Assembly (NCBI GenBank): GCA_047619485.1
Contig: JBLHKE010000251.1
Location: 1-10,040 of the forward strand
Length of the DNA: 10,040 nucleotides
Origin: JBLHKE01 sp047619485
GTDB taxonomy: Bacteria; Verrucomicrobiota; Verrucomicrobiia; Verrucomicrobiales; DEV007
Reading direction: 5' to 3'
Part shown: in pieces, positions 6,418-10,040 of the stretch
Layout: each line of letters begins with the position of its first letter
How positions within the stretch are numbered: the stretch's first letter is position 1
Notes under the pieces: model-generated
The model's database searches: none
What the model saw: only the letters and a program-made list of their open reading frames with translations
Told to the model about the DNA's origin: nothing
Position numbers and translations under genes: made by a program

Positions 6418-7491
6418 TCACTTAGTGGTCGCGGGCGTTTCGACGCGGCGTGCGATGCCCTGCAAGAGGCGGCCGAGAATGTCGGCTCCTGTGATGATGC
6501 GCTTGGAGTCGGGCGTCCAGAAGAGGATCACGTCACGATCGATGACGCGGTCGTTCTTGTGTTCCGCGTCGACCACCAGCTGGTCGAGTACACTCTCGAC
6601 CGTGGCAGCGGGATCGTCGACCACCACCGGGCGGTGGGCGAACTTGTAGATGTCGAGGTTGGCCTTGCCGGTGAACTGGGTGAAGACGAAGGCCTCGGCA
6701 TCCATCACCAGGTGCGGGTAGTCATTCTCGTCAGTGACGACGACGTATTTTTTGTCGATCTTTTTCAACCTCTCGAGGAATTTCTCGCCCTCGGGGGTGT
6801 CGAGTTCGGGGATGACCGGGAGATCGAGCTTGGTCGGGAACTGGAAGATCGTCTGCGGGTCGAGATCGTGACCTTCCATGATAACGAGGCGGTCGTCGAG
6901 GTCGAGGAAGTTAAGTGCACCACGCCCCTCGGTGGCACCGATCTCCGAATCCTCCTCGTGGATGTGTTTCTGCAGGATGATCTCGACATCGCGCTCGCGC
7001 ATGTAGCTTGGGCCTTCCGGTCCGACCCAGCCGTCGAGGATGAGGGCACTCGGTTTGGCGAAGGGGAAGAGCAATATCTGATAGAAGCGGATGACGGGTG
7101 TCAGCAGCGAGCCCATGCGCATCGCGTGGCGCGAGAAATACGCCTGTGGTCCGATCTCGCCGAAGAAGGTGATGCCCACGGTCGAGAAGATGAAGCCGCC
7201 GAGGCCGGCGAGCACTGACTCGCTGAGCAGCGCGAGTAGCACATTGACGCTAACATTGCCCCAAAGGATGGTGCAGAGGAGGAAGTTGGCGTCCTCGCGC
7301 AGCTTGAGGATACGTTCGGCCTCCGGCTTGCCCTGTTCGGCCTCCGCCTCGAGGCGCAGCCGGCTGATGGAGAAGAACGCGAGGTTCAGCCCCGAGAACA
7401 TGGCCGATTGTGAGAGGCAGAAGAAGATGCCGACCCAGCGGGCGACGATCTCGTAGGCGGGCATCGCCTCGGCGAGCTGGGCGAGTATCAT
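6418..7491 (-). CDS. CNNM/DUF21 transmembrane protein with degenerate CBS-like region (CorB/CorC type)
   Basis: The N-terminal part (about 15-150) matches the CNNM (DUF21) membrane domain: MFSGLNLAFFSISRLRLE (31-48), an acidic connecting helix, WGNVSVNVLLALLSE (77-91), and GEIGPQAYFSRHAMRMGS (111-128), the counterpart of the GEIxPK segment. Relatives (CorB/CorC, PaeA, CNNM) are membrane proteins linked to magnesium or other cation transport. Residues about 165-345 correspond to the cytosolic CBS pair but are diverged; the clearest CBS-like end is DSKRIITGADILGRLL (328-343). The 357-residue length is short, because the C-terminal CorC-HlyC domain of longer relatives is absent. The ATG at 7491 was chosen as outermost; Met10 is an alternative. 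No Shine-Dalgarno sequence is seen. It ends 34 bases before the selenoprotein start, so co-transcription is likely. Confidence 0.88.
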   Translation of the reverse strand: MILAQLAEAMPAYEIVARWVGIFFCLSQSAMFSGLNLAFFSISRLRLEAEAEQGKPEAERILKLREDANFLLCTILWGNVSVNVLLALLSESVLAGLGGFIFSTVGITFFGEIGPQAYFSRHAMRMGSLLTPVIRFYQILLFPFAKPSALILDGWVGPEGPSYMRERDVEIILQKHIHEEDSEIGATEGRGALNFLDLDDRLVIMEGHDLDPQTIFQFPTKLDLPVIPELDTPEGEKFLERLKKIDKKYVVVTDENDYPHLVMDAEAFVFTQFTGKANLDIYKFAHRPVVVDDPAATVESVLDQLVVDAEHKNDRVIDRDVILFWTPDSKRIITGADILGRLLQGIARRVETPATTK

Positions 7492-7793
7492 CGGGTGAGG
7501 AAATATGTCAGCGCGCTTGGGTGCTGGGAGGAAGTTGGTCTTCTGTTGTGGCGGTGGGTGTGTATCACTAGTTTGGCGAACATTCGATTAGGATGCTGCG
7601 TTTGGAAACTGAAAAGTGCGGCTGCGCATTACGCGAGGATCGAGTCGATTGTCATGAAATTCAGAGGGACGACTTGCGCTTCGACGGACGCAGTTCGACA
7701 GCCTCTAAAAGCGAACACTGCGATCCGGCTCAACCGAACGACTATGGGCGGGAAGCCCTTGTCCCCAGTCATTTTCGATCGCTCCAAGAGCTT
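7492..7793. other. 302-base gap upstream of the CNNM gene
   Basis: This stretch is the leader region of the CNNM gene and lies downstream of the nuclease gene. It contains no gene I recognise. Positions 7561-7620 are clearly more AT-rich (about 42% GC) than the neighbours, as expected for a promoter, but I cannot name good -35/-10 boxes. Positions 7629-7793 are open in frames on both strands (see the small open frame at 7629-7772). I looked for a magnesium riboswitch and saw none. No T-run terminator follows the nuclease stop. Confidence 0.5.
7629..7772 (-). CDS. Possible 47-residue small protein of unknown function
   Basis: The minus-strand ATG at 7772 opens 47 codons ending in TAA (7631-7629). 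It begins MTGDKGFPPIVVRLSRIAVF. A GGAG (7785-7782) lies 9 bases before the ATG, a good Shine-Dalgarno position. It sits 21 bases after the nuclease stop and in the same frame. The opposite strand also has a 47-codon frame (7654-7797), so at most one is coding, and the segment may instead be a noncoding repeat. No family is recognised. Confidence 0.22.
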   Translation of the reverse strand: MTGDKGFPPIVVRLSRIAVFAFRGCRTASVEAQVVPLNFMTIDSILA

Positions 7794-8678
7794 CTAGTCC
7801 TTCGAAAAGAGCAGGTAGTTGGCAATGTTTTTGATTCTTATGACACCGAGGCCGGGGACTCGTTCTAGATCGTCCAGTGAATGGAAGGGTCCCTTTTCGC
7901 GCCCTTCGATGATCCGGTTGGCGAATGTCTCGCCAATTCCAGGCAGTTTCATCAGGAGGTCGCGCGGCGCAGTGTTGAGATCGACCGACTGCGGTTCCAA
8001 GTCGACCGCCGAGTCGGTGGCACTGGTCAGCTCGGCCTGTTCCTCGCGTTCTGCCTTGCGCTCCTCCGGGAGCATCGCCCAGTCGGTGAGTTTCCAGACT
8101 CCCGCACCGAGCTTAGCCGCCTTGAGCTCGATGTCGTTGAGTCGCTCCTCGTAATCATTACTGCTTATCAAGCCAGGACGTCCGCGGTAGACACCGAACG
8201 CCCGGGCGAGCCCCGCTCCGACTAACACTTCGCCAAGATCGCGCCCGTCGTTCAGCGTGATGAAGCCGTAGTAGCGCTTGTAATTGCCGTCGCCGCGAGC
8301 ATCGGCGAAGGCGGTGGTGACGGTGAATTCATTTTTGAGGAGCAGGCGGACCTCCAAGCCGGCTGCCTCACCGAGTTTCTTTGCGGCGGCGATCGATTTT
8401 TGGGAGCTGCCGCCGTGGTCGGAGATACCGAAATACCTGCGCTGGGCGCGCAGGCGGCGGGCGTCGGATTTGTCGCTAACGTGCCACTCGATGCAGTCAG
8501 CCCCGTAGAGTCGTAACGTGCGCTCCTCGCCGTCCGGGAATTTGACCGAGAAGCTGTCGCCGTCTGCCCATTCGGTCACGACTAGCGTGCAACCATCGAA
8601 ATCCTTCATCTCCTCGGCCGCCAGGTTTCCCAGGCTGGTCAAGGCTAGCGCGACGAATCCGCAAAACAATTCTCTCAT
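7794..8678 (-). CDS. Secreted SNase-like nuclease with C-terminal helix-hairpin-helix DNA-binding region
   Basis: The 294-residue protein starts with a signal peptide (about 1-21, ending LAAEE), so it acts outside the cytoplasm. Residues about 28-200 are a staphylococcal-nuclease-like (thermonuclease) fold. WADGDSF (37-43) gives D39 and D41; TLRLYGADCIEW (54-65) gives R56, D61 and E64, with the same spacing as R35, D40 and E43 of S. aureus nuclease; R135 in NYKRYYGFI may match R87; DLGEVLVGAGLARAFG (147-162) is the usual SNase helix. A charged linker (about 203-230) leads to a ComEA-type HhH pair: VDLNTAPRDLLMKLPGIGET (232-251), then GPFHSLDDLERVPGLG (263-278). It probably cleaves DNA or RNA using calcium. 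The start lies 9 bases after truD, with AGGGA at 8689-8685 as ribosome site overlapping the truD stop. Confidence 0.85.
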   Translation of the reverse strand: MRELFCGFVALALTSLGNLAAEEMKDFDGCTLVVTEWADGDSFSVKFPDGEERTLRLYGADCIEWHVSDKSDARRLRAQRRYFGISDHGGSSQKSIAAAKKLGEAAGLEVRLLLKNEFTVTTAFADARGDGNYKRYYGFITLNDGRDLGEVLVGAGLARAFGVYRGRPGLISSNDYEERLNDIELKAAKLGAGVWKLTDWAMLPEERKAEREEQAELTSATDSAVDLEPQSVDLNTAPRDLLMKLPGIGETFANRIIEGREKGPFHSLDDLERVPGLGVIRIKNIANYLLFSKD

Positions 8679-8687
8679 GGCGATTCC

Positions 8688-9734
8688 CTACGCTTCGCCT
8701 CCGGGAAACTCAACGCCGATCTGTGTGAGTTCACGCAGCACGGTGGTGGCGTAAGTCCCTTTAGGGAGGTCGAAACTTAACACCAGGTCCGCATCGCCCT
8801 CCCATCGGAGGGAGGCGTTGAGCGGGATGAGCCGGATCACGCGCCGCTCTTGGCGGAGGTTCAGGGCTTCCAGCCCGGCGGTGAACTCCGGGTGGCTCGC
8901 GACGCTCTGTTTTTCGAGATCGAGAACCGCGTCGTAGCTGAGTGGTTCGCCCTGTCCCCACAGGGGCGCGGTCAGCTCGAGTTCGCCCGCGCCGACACGT
9001 TGCGCCTCGTCGCCGCGCAGATTGTGTGGCAAGACGAGGCTGCGGTTATCAGCAAATCCGAACACCTCGCCTGCGAGCGGTCGGTCCCAGGTTTGCTGCT
9101 GCACCCGGCTGGCGACGACCGTGTTGAAAAGGAGGCTGCGGGCGGAAGAGATGAAAATCCCGCGCAGCAGGCGGTCGCGTACCTCCTTTGCTCCGGAGAA
9201 CATCTCACGCGCCTGGCGGATGTTGTCACCGCGGCGACCGAATCGCTGCGGGCCGAAGTAGTTGGGCACGCCGCGGGTGATGATTTTTCCCCACCGAGAT
9301 TCGGCTGCGTCCGTGGTGAACCCGCAGTCGCGCAGGCGGATGATGAACCGGTTGCCATCGTGGCTGCCGCGACGCAGCTTGCGCCCGTTGCGGGTGATTT
9401 GGAGGATGCGGATGCCCTCGTCCTCGAGTTGCTCGGCGGAGGGCGATTCTTCTCCGGGCAGGTGCAAGCTGAACCACTGGCGGGTGATGGCGTGCTTGTC
9501 TTTCAATCCGCAGTGGCTGATGAGGCGTTTGCGAATGCCCAAGCGGTCAGCCAGGTGCCCGGCGACCTCGTTGCTGTTTCGATTGGTTTTTTCCAACCAG
9601 AGGAAACAGTGTTCGCCTTCGCCGGAGGGCTCGAAGCCGAGGATCTCTTCCACCTGAAAATCTTCGACTCGCGATTTGAATCGGGCTGCGCCGAGTGCAT
9701 CGCCGAGCAGGCGCGGTGGGTCGATCGGATTCAT
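8688..9734 (-). CDS. truD: tRNA pseudouridine(13) synthase TruD
   Basis: TruD isomerises uridine 13 of certain tRNAs to pseudouridine. The 348-residue length matches E. coli TruD (349). Motifs: RFKSRVEDFQVEEI (18-31), the conserved N-terminal segment; HCGLKDKHAITRQWFSL (74-90) with catalytic D79; NRFIIRLRD (128-136); VPNYFGPQRFGRRGDNI (156-172); RGIFISSARSLLFN (191-204); and FDLPKGTYATTVLREL (321-336) near the C-terminus. The frame is open further upstream to 9887, but that extension is arginine- and proline-rich shadow sequence lying over the preceding gene. The ATG at 9734 overlaps the upstream stop by 4 bases (ATGA), which settles the start. The nuclease gene follows after 9 bases, so the three genes form a likely operon. 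Confidence 0.96.
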   Translation of the reverse strand: MNPIDPPRLLGDALGAARFKSRVEDFQVEEILGFEPSGEGEHCFLWLEKTNRNSNEVAGHLADRLGIRKRLISHCGLKDKHAITRQWFSLHLPGEESPSAEQLEDEGIRILQITRNGRKLRRGSHDGNRFIIRLRDCGFTTDAAESRWGKIITRGVPNYFGPQRFGRRGDNIRQAREMFSGAKEVRDRLLRGIFISSARSLLFNTVVASRVQQQTWDRPLAGEVFGFADNRSLVLPHNLRGDEAQRVGAGELELTAPLWGQGEPLSYDAVLDLEKQSVASHPEFTAGLEALNLRQERRVIRLIPLNASLRWEGDADLVLSFDLPKGTYATTVLRELTQIGVEFPGGEA

Positions 9735-10040
9735 AGAGTCTTCGCGCGGCGGCGTTCGAGGAAGCCTTGGTAGATGACGAAGGTCGAGGCGATGAGCAGA
9801 AAGTGGTAGAGGTCGTTGTCGTATCGGTAGTCTACCGGGACCTCTCCGCCAGCGATGCCCTGACCGATTTTTCGCGCGGCGATCCACACGAGGTTCGAGA
9901 TCACGACCATCATCAGTCCGAGTCGGAGCTTGGAGCCCGGGTGTGCGTGATAGGCGGCGACACCGAATACCAGAGCCGTTGGTAGTGCGATGTAGGAGAA
10001 GTCGCCGACTCCGGTGAGGAAGATGCCGGTTGCCGCGATG
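9731..10040 (-). CDS. C-terminal part of a small integral membrane protein (start beyond the right edge)
   Basis: The frame is open from the window edge (first whole codon 10039-10037) to TGA at 9733-9731, giving 102 residues with the N-terminus missing. Three hydrophobic spans can be seen: around IFLTGVGDFSYIALPTALVF, around LRLGLMMVVISNLVWIA, and around YHFLLIASTFVIYQGF. A short loop with VDYRYDNDLYH lies before the last span, and a basic tail ERRRAKTL ends the protein, which suggests a cytoplasmic C-terminus. I do not recognise the family. Its stop overlaps the truD start (ATGA), so the two are co-transcribed and translationally coupled. A call starting at the internal Met (9913) would cut off the first visible span. 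Confidence 0.65.
   Translation of the reverse strand, partial: IAATGIFLTGVGDFSYIALPTALVFGVAAYHAHPGSKLRLGLMMVVISNLVWIAARKIGQGIAGGEVPVDYRYDNDLYHFLLIASTFVIYQGFLERRRAKTL

Noticed and set aside
7492..7793. Magnesium riboswitch upstream of the CNNM gene
   Set aside because: Looked for because CNNM relatives are linked to magnesium; I could not find the conserved M-box core by eye.
9735..9887. N-terminal extension of TruD to 9887
   Set aside because: It is Arg/Pro-rich, absent from the TruD family, and overlaps the upstream membrane-protein gene. The ATGA overlap at 9731-9734 fits the shorter start.

Overview
This window is about 10 kb of GC-rich chromosomal DNA. It is gene-dense and consists almost entirely of housekeeping and cell-envelope genes. 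The gene content suggests a Gram-negative bacterium of the PVC group, most likely Verrucomicrobiota, but this is inferred from protein character and not from a marker gene. I see no rRNA, tRNA, CRISPR array, phage gene or recognisable insertion sequence.

Layout. The left edge (1-165, minus) holds the start of an exported protein. It is transcribed divergently from a plus-strand block of four genes: murJ (lipid II flippase, 319-2385), an ABC transporter ATPase (2458-3360) translationally coupled to its ABC-2 permease (3357-4268), and panC (pantothenate synthetase, 4284-5120). From 5148 onward everything lies on the minus strand and reads leftwards. In transcription order, from the right edge, these are the tail of a small membrane protein (9731-10040), truD (tRNA pseudouridine-13 synthase, 8688-9734), a secreted SNase-like nuclease with a C-terminal helix-hairpin-helix tail (7794-8678), a roughly 300-base gap, a CNNM/DUF21 membrane protein (6418-7491), and an exported thioredoxin-like/cytochrome c/PDZ protein (5148-6383).

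The most interesting item is the last of these. A naive gene call would start at an internal GTG (6176) and lose the N-terminus. Reading from the ATG at 6383 gives a clean signal peptide and a thioredoxin-like strand, then two in-frame TGA codons (6216-6218 and 6207-6209), then a Cys, and then the rest of the protein without interruption. The TGAs sit exactly where a redox Cys cluster belongs, giving the pattern U-x-x-U-x-x-C. An 8-bp hairpin with a GUU loop lies 26 nt after the second TGA, which fits the bacterial SECIS pattern. I interpret the gene as a selenoprotein with two selenocysteines, also carrying a CxxCH heme-attachment motif and two PDZ-like modules.

The second point of interest is MurJ. 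It keeps the key charged residues at Escherichia coli positions R18, R24, D39 and R52, but has about 175 extra residues in the periplasmic loop between TM3 and TM4. The other genes are conventional. The ATGA overlaps (ATPase/permease and membrane protein/truD) and short gaps suggest two or three transcription units: murJ to panC on plus, the truD cluster on minus, and CNNM plus the selenoprotein on minus.
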